44,127 nt of DNA from Cryobacterium frigoriphilum. Lineage in GTDB: Bacteria > Actinomycetota > Actinomycetes > Actinomycetales > Microbacteriaceae. This document shows, one piece after another, positions 33,853 to 41,920 of the stretch. The stretch is taken from assembly GCF_004403305.1 (NCBI RefSeq), contig NZ_SOHE01000091.1:1-44127 (forward strand), in the 5' to 3' direction. Under the pieces are notes generated by a model that worked only from the letters and a program-made list of their open reading frames with translations, had not been told where the DNA came from and ran no database searches. Position 1 is the stretch's first letter, and each line of letters opens with the position of its first letter. The translations under genes were made by a program, and so were the position numbers.

Positions 33853-34440
33853 GTGAATATTAAGGCGCCGGCTCTGACCCCACTTTTCCGTTCGGATGCT
33901 CAGGGCGAAATCCTCGCCCGGTTATTTTTGAACGCCGATCGGACGTTCACGGTCGCCGAATTGGCGCGGGCAGCACGAACACCGTATGCGAGCGCTCACC
34001 GTGAAGTCGCCCGGATTGTGCAGATGGGCCTGGCCAGCACAGAGAAGCGCGGTCAGGCTGTCGAGGTGCAGGTTCGCCGCGACACCCCTACCTTTCGACC
34101 CCTGGCCGAGCTATTGACCCTGTCCTACGGTCCGGCCGTGGTCATTCCCCAGCACCTCGCGGGGATCGCCGGGATCGAGAAGGCCTACATCTACGGTTCC
34201 TGGGCTGCGCGCCGTGAGGGTGAGCCCGGCGATGCGCCAGGCGACCTCGACGTGTTGATCGTCGGTAATCCTTCCCGCAGCGAGGTCTACGAAGCCGCGC
34301 GCATTGCCGGCACCGTCCTGGGCCGGGAGGTCAACCCTCGCATCGTCAGTCCCGCCTCCTGGGAGAGCGCCGACGCCGATCCGTTCTTGCGTACCCTCCG
34401 TGAACGTCCTCTCGTGGGCCTCGAACTGCAGGAGAATTGA
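33853..34440 (+). CDS. HTH plus MNT nucleotidyltransferase (antitoxin-like)
   Basis: About 195 residues from GTG 33853; a start at 33817 would place the operator inside the gene. The N-terminal winged helix (FTVAELARAARTPYASAHREVARIVQMGLA) is followed by a minimal nucleotidyltransferase. That domain has YIYGSWAARREGEPGD...DLDVLIVG, with the GS and D-x-D catalytic pattern. In MNT-HEPN systems the MNT protein neutralises the HEPN RNase by adding AMP. The HEPN partner follows directly. Confidence 0.78.
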   Translation: MNIKAPALTPLFRSDAQGEILARLFLNADRTFTVAELARAARTPYASAHREVARIVQMGLASTEKRGQAVEVQVRRDTPTFRPLAELLTLSYGPAVVIPQHLAGIAGIEKAYIYGSWAARREGEPGDAPGDLDVLIVGNPSRSEVYEAARIAGTVLGREVNPRIVSPASWESADADPFLRTLRERPLVGLELQEN

Positions 34441-34442
34441 CC

Positions 34443-34913
34443 GTGATCAACCAGTGGGACCGCGGCCGAGCCGAGATCGACCACCTCCTCAAGCAGGGGC
34501 GACTCACTCGCGTCTCCGCCAATCGTGAACTGGCCGAGCGACATCTGACGCAGGCTGGCGTGCACCTCAGAGCCGCGGCGATGCTCCGCGACCTCGACCC
34601 GGCCGGTGCGTTCACGCTCACCTACGATGCCGCTCGCCTCGCGCTCGCCGCGCTCTTGGTCAATCAAGGGCTCAAAGCGCGCGGCGAAGGAGCACACGCT
34701 GTTTTGCTCGAGGTTGCAATCGCTCAGCTGGAACCACCGCGACAGCGAGAAATACGCGAATTCGATTGGATGCGGCGACTCCGCAACGAGACTCAGTACC
34801 CGGATGTTGACCGACCCTCGGCGAGCGTCGACGACGTCGACCAGGCAATTCCGGCGGCACGGGCCATCGTGGACCGGGTCAATCGCCTCATTGAGCTGAT
34901 GCCGCCCTACTGA
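34443..34913 (+). CDS. HEPN-domain protein, partner of the MNT gene
   Basis: 156 residues from GTG 34443, supported by AGGAG at 34429-34433; a TTG at 34437 is an alternative. Helical HEPN fold: LTQAGVHLRAAAMLRDLDPAGAFTLTYDAARLALAALLVNQGLKARGEGAH, then FDWMRRLRNETQYP. The usual R-x4-H RNase motif is represented only by RNETQYP, with Tyr where His is expected. Either this group uses a variant site or the RNase activity is lost. Forms a bicistronic unit with the MNT gene. Confidence 0.72.
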   Translation: MINQWDRGRAEIDHLLKQGRLTRVSANRELAERHLTQAGVHLRAAAMLRDLDPAGAFTLTYDAARLALAALLVNQGLKARGEGAHAVLLEVAIAQLEPPRQREIREFDWMRRLRNETQYPDVDRPSASVDDVDQAIPAARAIVDRVNRLIELMPPY

Positions 34914-35012
34914 CCTGCGTCGACACAAAAGAGTCAACGGGTGCGGGAGCAGGTGATGACCACGGAGCCGAGTGTGATTGGTCGTAGCCGGTGAGGACGA
35001 GGGCCATTTTGA

Positions 35013-35426
35013 GTGCCCGGGTGGTCGGCGGGCAGATTCTCGTCCGAGAATTGCGCACGCTCGGCAGAGGCGATCCGCCACCATCTTCGCGCTAATGACC
35101 CGGACCGAGCCCTCCGGGCGCTCCTCCAGCTGAATGACAATCTCACCGCCGAGCACGGACTTGTCCGAGGAATCCTGGGGCTGGCAGAGCCGGAGCGCAC
35201 CGGGGACCGCGTGTGGGACGCGGCGATTGCGGCTCTGGTGGCATGGAGACTCAATCAGGAGAACATTCCGTTGCCTGGCTGGGTCAACAACCTCGATCGC
35301 GCACTGATCGAACCGGTCGTTTTCCGGGTGGACCCGGCCGACCCGGCGCCCGAGCGTGAGGATGTGCCGAACGAGTTCGCCGAACGTGGCGTCCTCGCCT
35401 GGGCGGATACCTTCGCGAGCGTGTGA
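35013..35426 (+). CDS. Partner of nucleotidyltransferase (antitoxin-like)
   Basis: 137 residues from GTG. The conserved core is HLRANDPDRALRALLQLNDNLTAEHGLVRGILGLAEPERTGDRVWDAAIAALVAWRLN, then W(V) and a negatively charged tail. I recall this protein always preceding a nucleotidyltransferase-like gene in actinobacteria, in AbiE-like arrangements. The N-terminus (PGWSAGRFSSENCARSAEA) looks atypical and may be truncated. Overlaps the next gene (TGATG). Confidence 0.55.
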   Translation: MPGWSAGRFSSENCARSAEAIRHHLRANDPDRALRALLQLNDNLTAEHGLVRGILGLAEPERTGDRVWDAAIAALVAWRLNQENIPLPGWVNNLDRALIEPVVFRVDPADPAPEREDVPNEFAERGVLAWADTFASV

Positions 35427-35842
35427 TGACCGGCACTGCGCTCGATCGTGCCGCGATCATCAGCGGCCTGAGTGATCGCGTCGCCGAGCTTCGCGATGTA
35501 GGCGAGGTTGCGGGCATCCGGCTCGTAGGCGGTGCGGCGCTCGCTCTACGCTACTTCGACCGTGGGATGACGGAGTACCTAGATGTCCTGCACATCGATT
35601 CCGGCTCGGACGAGTCCGTCGTCGCCGCCGCCGCCGAGCGGGTCGCCTACAAGCATGGGTGGGACGCGAAGTGGCTGAACTTCGAGGTCACGAGGGCCGA
35701 CGCCATCCCCACACTCGGGCGCGCCGTTGAGTGGGAGACTATCGGCTCCGACCCGGGCCATCCATCGTCGCGGTACGAGACCGCGCTGACAACTTCAGCA
35801 CGGTCACCTGCGAACTGTGGCTCCCCGTCGAGCGCCACTTGA
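35426..35842 (+). CDS. AbiEii-like nucleotidyltransferase, damaged
   Basis: 138 residues. IRLVGGAALALRYFDRGMTEYLDVLHID matches the GG...D-x-D start of AbiEii/DUF6036-type nucleotidyltransferases, but Tyr replaces the first catalytic Asp (TEYLDV). After about residue 110 the protein loses similarity (SSRYETALTTSARSP...), and a different frame reads DNFSTVTCELWLPVERHLIERT to 35853. So the C-terminal half has been replaced, probably by a small deletion or rearrangement. Likely non-functional. Confidence 0.5.
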   Translation: MTGTALDRAAIISGLSDRVAELRDVGEVAGIRLVGGAALALRYFDRGMTEYLDVLHIDSGSDESVVAAAAERVAYKHGWDAKWLNFEVTRADAIPTLGRAVEWETIGSDPGHPSSRYETALTTSARSPANCGSPSSAT

Positions 35843-35991
35843 TCGAGCGGACCTGACGGCATTGAGGTGCTGGCAGGACTACAGCACAGGGAGGGATCCG
35901 TTTGCGGGCCCATTTTCTGACATGTTCTGAGATCAGTGAGGGGATGGCCCGGCAGATTGCAATGTTGCAAGGGGGTTCCTAGTCTGGTGCC

Positions 35992-36540
35992 ATGAAGGAT
36001 CTTGGAAGCCAGCTCACGCCCGTTTCGAATAAGGAGAGCAAGCGCGATACCGGTGTTCGGGTGCGCTACATCGGCACCTATGAGCCAATCGATCGGGTCG
36101 ACGTGGAGGTGGCCGAGCCGGAGGACATCGTCCCGAGCCAGGAACCCCGCGAAACCGACGTGTGGTTCACGGAATGGCAGGTTGCCGAGGACAGTTTGGA
36201 CGTTGTACTTGACCAACACGTCGACTGGTCGCTGGTGCCCATGGACCAGAACTGGGTATCCCGCCTGTTCGCGGGCCGCCGCACTATCCCCTTGCAGCTC
36301 GACACCTATGCCGACGCCGTCCGCGACTCTTCCGGCCAATCGGATCGGACGCAGCTGTCCGGTCGCGTTGCCCGAATTGATCAGATCTCGGTTCGCTATC
36401 ACCCGTCGAAGGATCCAAAGGAACGCGGTGTTCTGGTGCCGGAAACAGGGGGCGCCACACAGCACAGTGTGCTGAGCTTTCGCCAGTCGCGCGGTCATCA
36501 CGGAAAGGTCGTCGGCTGGATAGTCCGCCTGCGTGAGTAG
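35992..36540 (+). CDS. Hypothetical protein
   Basis: 182 residues, soluble and acidic in the middle. N-terminal VRVRYIGTYEPIDRVDVEVAEPED; later DVVLDQHVDWSLVPMDQNWVSRLF and VSFRQSRGHHGKVVGWIVRLRE-like ending. Not recognised. A long antisense frame over it is a shadow. Confidence 0.5.
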   Translation: MKDLGSQLTPVSNKESKRDTGVRVRYIGTYEPIDRVDVEVAEPEDIVPSQEPRETDVWFTEWQVAEDSLDVVLDQHVDWSLVPMDQNWVSRLFAGRRTIPLQLDTYADAVRDSSGQSDRTQLSGRVARIDQISVRYHPSKDPKERGVLVPETGGATQHSVLSFRQSRGHHGKVVGWIVRLRE

Positions 36541-36641
36541 CGTTACGGCGCATTCTCGTGTCTCGGTTGGGGTTCCCCATGGACGCTTCGTGTGAGTAGC
36601 GTGCCGTGAGCTGCTTCAGTAGTTCTGGCGCGCATCGTCCT

Positions 36642-37120
36642 TCAGGCGGTGAGTAAGGCGAGCGGGATGACCGCCACGCCATCCTGTCGACGATACGCGT
36701 GGGTGCCCGTGTTGATGACGACGAGGTCGACGATGTGGTTGGGGAGCGACTTCTTCAGCCAGAGCAGATGCCGAACGTCGTGGTCGGTGATTGCGGATTT
36801 GAGCTTGACTTCAATGCCGATAGCTTCTTCGTCTCCTCGGTGGATGATGAAGTCGATCTCGTGCCGTCCGTCATGGTCACGGAAGTGTGACACCTTCGCG
36901 TCGTTCGCTGCCGCATAGATGTGGAGGCTGAGAGCCACGAGTGCTTCAAAGAAATCGCCGAGGCGAGCCCGGTCGCCAGTGTTGGTCCGGGCGGACTCGC
37001 TGACATCAGTTTGGCCTCGTCGAGTCCCAGCAGGCGCGCAGCCAGTGCCGGATCCGCGAGAAAATGCTTCGGCGCGAGGGCGGTTCGTGACAGGAGTTTC
37101 TGACTGGGTGAGCAGGCGTC
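36642..37120 (-). pseudogene. Remnant of AAA ATPase with DUF4143 C-terminal domain
   Basis: The conserved C-terminal part is intact: LGDFFEALVALSLHIYAAANDAKVSHFRDHDGRHEIDFIIHR and IEVKLKSAITDHDVRHLLWLKKSL, ending at 36642. It contains the nuclease-like E-x(n)-D...EVK pattern of DUF4143. The segment just before it (ALAPKHFLADPALAARLLGLDEAKLM) lies in a different frame, so a frameshift occurs near 36990-37010. The ATPase domain that should precede it is missing altogether. Confidence 0.72.
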
Positions 37121-37455
37121 GACTTGCCGGCGTATCCGCTTGACGGCCGCAGCCGGTCGCCGCGTGCCACTGATTCGTAGAGGGCGACCGTGACGCCGTC
37201 GAACGCGTCCCGCCGGCGAATGTTGTGACTCGCCGAGTCAATCCTGCACCTGGATAACCCCTCGCTCGAGGGCAGGCGTGGGTCCCAAGGCTGCGCTACG
37301 CTCCGAAGGCCATGGATACAGACCCCGCACCGCACAGCAGGGGGGTCGGCGCTGGAGGGGATGCGTCGCCTGCAGCTTCCTCCGCGATGCCCCTCCGCAT
37401 AGATCGTGCCACCCGCGGCCACTACGCTGGGTTCACACTCTAGAAGGAGTATCCA

Positions 37456-37656
37456 ATGACTTGGTTTCGCTCTCCGTTGTTCAGCCCAGCCGTGCTCTCG
37501 CTGGCAATCGCTGCAATGTTCACTTTTGATGCCAACGGCATTGCGTGGTTCTGGGCCGGCCAACCGCAGGGTGCCGCGATACTGCTTCTCTTCTCCGCCG
37601 TACTGTGGATTCTGGTGCTTCGCACCGTTCGCAAGGGCCGCATCGCACAGGAGTGA
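37456..37656 (+). CDS. Small membrane protein
   Basis: 66 residues with AGAAGGAG seven bases before the ATG. Two hydrophobic segments (SPAVLSLAIAAMFTF and GAAILLLFSAVLWILVL) flank GIAWFWAGQPQ; basic tail. Not recognised. Confidence 0.55.
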   Translation: MTWFRSPLFSPAVLSLAIAAMFTFDANGIAWFWAGQPQGAAILLLFSAVLWILVLRTVRKGRIAQE

Positions 37657-37705
37657 TTGCATCTTCAGCGCCACAGTGAGCTGAACTTCTCGTGAGGGAG
37701 ACGCG

Positions 37706-38323
37706 TCAGAGTACCGCGGCGCCCAAGGCGATGTCGAAGCCGGCGCCGTTGTTGGCCAGGCCCACCAGAAGGATGCCGGCCCATTCAAGGGCGTGGGCCA
37801 TTTCGAGCGCTCCTGCGTCGAGGGCCCGCATGTCCAGGCTCTCCAGGAACGCGGCGACGCGTGCCTTCGCCTCGGCGCTGTCGCCGGCGAAGAAGACATC
37901 CACCGGCTTGTCTTCAGCAATGACGCCACCAAAGATCGTGTTGAATGCCTTCACGACGTGTGCGCCCTCGGGGGCGGCGACGGCAATCTGCTGGGCCACC
38001 GAATTGCCCGGCGTGGTCACGACTCCACTTGCGTCGGCGTTGAACGGATTCGTGATGTCGACGAGGATCTTGCCGGCGAGGGCCTCGCCGTAGTGCTCGA
38101 CAACGTCGACCGCGCCAGCGTAGAGCACGGCCAGAAGGACGATGTCACCGGCCGGCTTGGCACCGAACGTTCCCACGGTGGCTCTGCTGCCGATCTGGTC
38201 GGCGAGCGCCTGAGCCTTCTCGGTGTTGCGGCTCATGAGTTCGACGGTGTGGCCGTGCTTCGCCGCGCGGGTGCCGATGGCGGTGGCCATATTGCCCGAG
38301 CCGATGATGGTAATCGTGGTCAT
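37706..38323 (-). CDS. F420H2:NADP oxidoreductase-like NAD(P)-binding protein
   Basis: 205 residues. A Rossmann motif GSGNMATAIGTRAAKHGH opens the protein, followed by SRNTEKAQALA, VLLAVLYAGAVDVVEHYG, DITNPFN and VKAFNTIFG. These are the hallmarks of the NADPH-dependent F420 reductase (Fno/NpdG-like) family, many members of which reduce other substrates. Divergent from a TetR regulator, with its palindrome in between, so probably its target gene. Confidence 0.82.
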   Translation of the reverse strand: MTTITIIGSGNMATAIGTRAAKHGHTVELMSRNTEKAQALADQIGSRATVGTFGAKPAGDIVLLAVLYAGAVDVVEHYGEALAGKILVDITNPFNADASGVVTTPGNSVAQQIAVAAPEGAHVVKAFNTIFGGVIAEDKPVDVFFAGDSAEAKARVAAFLESLDMRALDAGALEMAHALEWAGILLVGLANNGAGFDIALGAAVL

Positions 38324-38374
38324 GACGTGTGTTCCCTTGTGATCTATTAAAGGTGTCGGTTGGCTGGTGTTGAT

Positions 38375-38402
38375 GTTAAGTACACCGATCTGCGTACTTA
38401 AC
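38375..38402. promoter_or_regulatory. TetR operator between divergent genes
   Basis: GTTAAGTAC-N10-GTACTTAAC, a perfect 9-bp inverted repeat. The half AAGTACACCG(A)TC recurs as AAGCACACCGGTC at about 38434-38446, suggesting a second, weaker site nearer the tetR start. Confidence 0.65.
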
Positions 38403-38472
38403 GTAACCGGTGCGTGCGCGGGATGTCAAGCTAAGCACACCGGTCGGTACCAACGGGAGTACGCTGGGGTGC

Positions 38473-39084
38473 ATGACCGAGTTGGAAAAGGGGCCGCTGG
38501 GCCTCCGCAGCGGCAGAGGCGCACGGGAGCGCATCCTCGGCGCGTCACAGCAGTTGTTTCCCGATCAAGGCATCAACTGCACCGGCGTAGACCAGCTCTG
38601 CGCGGTGGCCGGAGTGTCCAAGCGCACGCTTTACCAGCACTTCGCCGGCAAAGACGAGCTGGTCGCCGAATACCTGCGCCGATTCGACCCCGACGTGCTG
38701 CCCGAGGTCTTCGACCGCACCGACCTTGCACCCCGCGAGCGACTCCTCGCCGTCTTCGACATTCACTCTCCGCTGTGTCCATTCATCGGAGCAGCCGTCG
38801 AAATTCAGGACGCGGGCCATCCAGCACGCATATTTGCCCGCGACTACAAGAAGGCATTCGCGACTCGGCTTGCCGAAACGGCCCGAGAGGCCGGCGCCAA
38901 CGACCCTGAATGGCTTGGCGAGCAACTGGCATTGCTCCTGGACGGCGCCTCGGCCCGCAGTCGAGTCCTCAACGCCGACACTTTCACCGTCGCCGCCGCT
39001 ATCGCAGTCGTGCTCATCGACAACGCCATCCCCATTGCAGTGCTGCCGACACCGCCCATTGCCTCGGGCTTGTCGCCGAAATGA
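38473..39084 (+). CDS. TetR-family repressor
   Basis: 203 residues from ATG 38473; an upstream in-frame ATG would cover the second half-site. HTH: GARERILGASQQLFPDQGINCTGVDQLCAVAGVSKRTLYQHFAGKDELVAEYL. The ligand domain follows, with Cys-Pro in HSPLCPFIGAAVEIQDAGHPA. Likely represses the divergent Rossmann-fold oxidoreductase. The inducer is unknown. Confidence 0.88.
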   Translation: MTELEKGPLGLRSGRGARERILGASQQLFPDQGINCTGVDQLCAVAGVSKRTLYQHFAGKDELVAEYLRRFDPDVLPEVFDRTDLAPRERLLAVFDIHSPLCPFIGAAVEIQDAGHPARIFARDYKKAFATRLAETAREAGANDPEWLGEQLALLLDGASARSRVLNADTFTVAAAIAVVLIDNAIPIAVLPTPPIASGLSPK

Positions 39085-39239
39085 CTGCCACGGATGCTGA
39101 ACGAGTCAGGAACATGGCCGTGGTACTGAAACGGCGTGCGCGGTATGGGACCGCGCAGTCACGAATCCGCGCGACGTAACCGCCGATGCCTGGAGCGCAT
39201 CCGTTCTCGACGCAGTTTCCTGAGCCAGGGACATGGAGC

Positions 39240-39509
39240 AATCATGCGAAATTCCGGTCGTCGAATTACCACGGCACCACGAGTGACGATTGCACGCTTG
39301 GCGCTGATATTCGGCGGCTGCCGGAGTGGAATCCCGCCATTCTGGCCGTATCGACACGAGGCTCGGCGGCGGTTGTTCATAAGAAATACACGATACGAGC
39401 CAAGCCGCCCGGTTTCCCCCGGATGATCTACGACGAGGTCTCGCCCGACCGCGTGCGCGCGGGCTTCACCTGGCAGAGCGGATTCCCGGCGCCTTGCGAG
39501 TTCGCTTAA
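39240..39509 (+). pseudogene. SRPBCC (polyketide-cyclase-like) remnant
   Basis: The frame reads ...DIRRLPEWNPAILAVSTRGSAAVVHKKYTIRAKPPGFPRMIYDEVSPDRVRAGFTWQSG. The LPEWNP, R(Y)T.R.KPPG and Y.EV.P.R patterns are typical of the START/SRPBCC fold. The N-terminal strand and the C-terminal helix are missing, so only the middle of the gene remains. Confidence 0.5.
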
Positions 39510-39513
39510 TCTG

Positions 39514-39551
39514 TTGACATTCAATAGAAAGCTATTGATAATCGATAGATG
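39514..39551 (+). promoter_or_regulatory. Consensus promoter with palindrome, probable leaderless start
   Basis: TTGACA (39514-39519), a 17-bp spacer and GATAAT (39537-39542). The spacer contains TCAATAG-AAAG-CTATTGA (39521-39538), a 7-bp inverted repeat. The ATG at 39549 is seven bases after the -10, where transcription should begin, so the mRNA is probably leaderless. The palindrome is a likely operator for the XRE protein encoded second in the operon. Confidence 0.72.
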
Positions 39552-40034
39552 ATCTCCTCCTACAACCCTCGACCCACGTTGATGGCGACAGTGGTGACGT
39601 GGATAGGGCTCGGCCTTCTGGGCGCCCTCATCCTCGGCGTCGGAATCGCGCTGTACCCCGTTTCCGATTCCCTCGCTCGCGATAATCCTGAGTTCGCCAA
39701 TCTGCAGATACCGCTCCTCGTACTGGCCTTCGCCATCTGCGTCTGTGCAGAAACAGTGCTCGCCGCGACAGCCATGTTGGTCGGGTATATCCGTCTGGAC
39801 CAGATCTTCGATCGCGCCGCGGCACGAATGGTCGACCTGCTCGTCAATACGGTCATCGTTGCAACTGTCCTCACCGCGACGTTGCTGCCCTTCATTCCGG
39901 GCCCGCCGGTACTCGGCCTGCTCATTCTCGGCAGCGTGCTGGTAGGAATCACACTTTTTCTCGTTCTGAGCGTTCTTCGTTCGCTGTTGCGCCGGGCCGT
40001 CCTCATGCGGGTCGAACTCGACGAGGTCGTGTAG
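39549..40034 (+). CDS. DUF2975-family membrane protein
   Basis: 161 residues with four TM segments (about 13-32, 53-78, 98-115 and 118-140) and a short cytoplasmic end. Conserved LDQIFDRA and NPEF-like motifs. DUF2975 proteins are almost always encoded with a small XRE regulator, as here (two bases apart); their role is unknown. Confidence 0.75.
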   Translation: MISSYNPRPTLMATVVTWIGLGLLGALILGVGIALYPVSDSLARDNPEFANLQIPLLVLAFAICVCAETVLAATAMLVGYIRLDQIFDRAAARMVDLLVNTVIVATVLTATLLPFIPGPPVLGLLILGSVLVGITLFLVLSVLRSLLRRAVLMRVELDEVV

Positions 40035-40036
40035 TT

Positions 40037-40279
40037 GTGGCCGTACGGATTCTCATCGATCGCCTCCTGGTCGAACGTGGCCTGTCCGTCGGGGACTTTG
40101 CGGCGGCAGTCGGAATCACGCCGGCCAACGTCGCAGTGCTCAAAAACGGCCGCGCTCGCGCCATCCGCTTTACAACACTCGACGCAATCTGCCGCGTTCT
40201 GCGCTGCCAGCCGGGCGACATCCTGGTCTGGGATGACGATCAGCCCGCAGACGTGCCCACTCCCACGAGTGCCCCGTAG
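40037..40279 (+). CDS. XRE-family regulator (YozG type)
   Basis: 80 residues from GTG 40037. VRILIDRLLVERGLSVGDFAAAVGITPANVAVLKNGRARAIRFTTLDAICRVLRCQPGDILVW is the classic small Cro/C1-like HTH with the ending CQPGDIL. Coupled to the DUF2975 gene, and likely autoregulates through the palindrome at 39521-39538. Confidence 0.88.
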   Translation: MAVRILIDRLLVERGLSVGDFAAAVGITPANVAVLKNGRARAIRFTTLDAICRVLRCQPGDILVWDDDQPADVPTPTSAP

Positions 40280-40304
40280 AGGACACCGCCCGGGCGGCCA
40301 GTTT

Positions 40305-40718
40305 TCAGCGAATCTCGTGGTCGGGGTGGTGGGCGTCGTAATCGGCTCGGGCTCGTGCAATGGTTTCGCGATGGTCGAGTGACCAGTCGGCGAGTTGTTT
40401 GACGAGGTGCGTCAGGCTGTTGCCCAGCGCCGTCAGCTCGTATGTGACCTGCGCGGGGACGGTGGGAAATACGGTACGGGTGACGAGGCCGTCTCGTTCC
40501 AGTCTGCGTACCGTGAGGGTCAGCATCCGCTGGGATATTCCGTCGATGCCGCGTTGTAGTTCGCGGAACCGGCGAACGCCCGAGGCGAGTTCAACAATGA
40601 CGAGCACCGACCATTTGTCGCCCACTCGGGTGAGGACGTCACGGATTCCGCAGTCCGGATGCTCGTCCAGGCCACACGGATCGAGGGAGGCGGTTACCTG
40701 AATGTGACTGTCTGACAC
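40305..40718 (-). CDS. HxlR-family (QorR-like) redox regulator
   Basis: 137 residues. CGIRDVLTRVGDKWSVLVIVELASGVRRFRELQRGIDGISQRMLTLTVRRLERDGLV is the DUF24/HxlR winged helix. Cys residues precede the helix (DPCGLDEHPDCGIRD). The Cys just before the first helix is the redox switch in QorR and related regulators. Divergent from a quinone-reductase-like gene, the same arrangement as qorR-qor2 of Corynebacterium glutamicum. The 82-bp gap contains AGTTAC repeated at 40747 and 40768, possibly operator half-sites. Confidence 0.85.
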   Translation of the reverse strand: MSDSHIQVTASLDPCGLDEHPDCGIRDVLTRVGDKWSVLVIVELASGVRRFRELQRGIDGISQRMLTLTVRRLERDGLVTRTVFPTVPAQVTYELTALGNSLTHLVKQLADWSLDHRETIARARADYDAHHPDHEIR

Positions 40719-40800
40719 GAAAGTGCCTCCTTGTACAGTGCGCGGGAGTTACCGAGGATGAGTCTAGTTACTGTTCAGAACCACCGAGGGGACAAATCAG

Positions 40801-41616
40801 ATGATTTTGGTTACCGGAGCATCCGGCGAGCTGGGCCGCGCCATCGTGGAACGGTTGGTTGGCGCCGGCCAGGCAGTGATTGCGGCAACGCGACAACCGG
40901 CTGCGGGCAGCGAACAGCGGCGCGTCGACTTCGATCAACCTGACTCTCTGGACTTCACCGGCATCGCCACGGTCGTGATGGTCTCCGCTGGTTATGGCGA
41001 GGACGACGTGGTGATTGCGCGGCATGAGAACGTCGTGGCGGCCGCGGAACGCGACGGAGTGCAGCACCTGATTTACACCAGCGTCGCCACCGACGGGGAT
41101 CATCTGGGCTTTGCGCTCGCGCATCGCTGGACTGAACGTCGGCTGGCAGGCAGCTCTCTGCGCTGGACCATTCTGCGCAACGGCCTCTACGCCGAACTCT
41201 TCGGATCCCTGCTCGCGCCGAGCGAGGGTGTCATCACGGCGCCATTTGGCTCTGGTGCCGTGGCCGTCGTGACACGCGCTGACTTGGCGGAGGCCGCCGC
41301 CAACGTGGCCTCGGAACCTGATCGCCACATTAATCGGGTCTACGACCTGGTCGGGGCGCGCGCCATCACGGTAGACCAAATCGCCGAGGCCGCCGGTCTG
41401 GTCTACCGCCCGGACACTCTGGGTAGTCGCCGTGCCGCCTTGGAGGCGGGTGGATTGCTGCCCTTTCAGCCGGCGATGCTCCTGTCGATCTACTCGTGCG
41501 GGGCGCATGGGTTTCTCTCCCGCACGACACACGACCTCCGCGATTTACTCGGCCGCGGGCCCACCGATCCCGGGCCTGCAATCATGGAACGGATGGAACA
41601 GCCATCCGCCGATTGA
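40801..41616 (+). CDS. NmrA/QorB-like NAD(P)H quinone oxidoreductase
   Basis: 271 residues. GASGELGRAIVERL is an NAD(P)-binding Rossmann motif, followed by VVMVSAG, HENVVAAAERDGVQHLIYTSVA and TILRNGLYAE. These match the atypical short-chain NmrA/QOR2 group that reduces quinones with NADPH. Likely induced by quinone or diamide stress through the divergent HxlR regulator. Confidence 0.82.
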   Translation: MILVTGASGELGRAIVERLVGAGQAVIAATRQPAAGSEQRRVDFDQPDSLDFTGIATVVMVSAGYGEDDVVIARHENVVAAAERDGVQHLIYTSVATDGDHLGFALAHRWTERRLAGSSLRWTILRNGLYAELFGSLLAPSEGVITAPFGSGAVAVVTRADLAEAAANVASEPDRHINRVYDLVGARAITVDQIAEAAGLVYRPDTLGSRRAALEAGGLLPFQPAMLLSIYSCGAHGFLSRTTHDLRDLLGRGPTDPGPAIMERMEQPSAD

Positions 41617-41671
41617 TCCCAAGGGCCAGTCAGGGAGCGGGCATCCGTGGCGTTCATGAAACGATGGTGGC

Positions 41672-41866
41672 ATGGCAACTGGGGTGCATCACATCGGAGG
41701 AACGGCGGCTGACGTTGACCGCATCGTTGGTCAGGCATCCGCTCATGGATGGCGCGCGTTGTACGCGGATCGGTACCCCTACGCAGGAGGCCGCGACCAC
41801 CACGCCGCGTACTTCGAAAACGACGAAGGTTTCACGGTCGAAGTCGTCGCTGCAGCGGCACTCTGA
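41672..41866 (+). pseudogene. VOC (glyoxalase-fold) protein, C-terminal half only
   Basis: 64 codons, HHIGGTAADVDRIVGQASAHGWRALYADRYPYAGGRDHHAAYFENDEGFTVEVVA, corresponding to the second beta-alpha-beta-beta-beta module of a roughly 125-residue VOC protein. The first module and its metal ligands are missing. A short start codon context suggests it might still be translated, but it is most likely a remnant. Confidence 0.6.
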
Positions 41867-41920
41867 CTGGTCGGAGCGGGCTGCGTGTGTCGTCTCAGTG
41901 AATCTTCTCAGCGACTCTTC

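Noticed and set aside
37006..37932. 308-codon minus-strand frame across the DUF4143 remnant and the oxidoreductase gene
   Set aside because: It is a chance join: its start is an out-of-frame shadow of the Rossmann protein and its end a shifted piece of the DUF4143 remnant.
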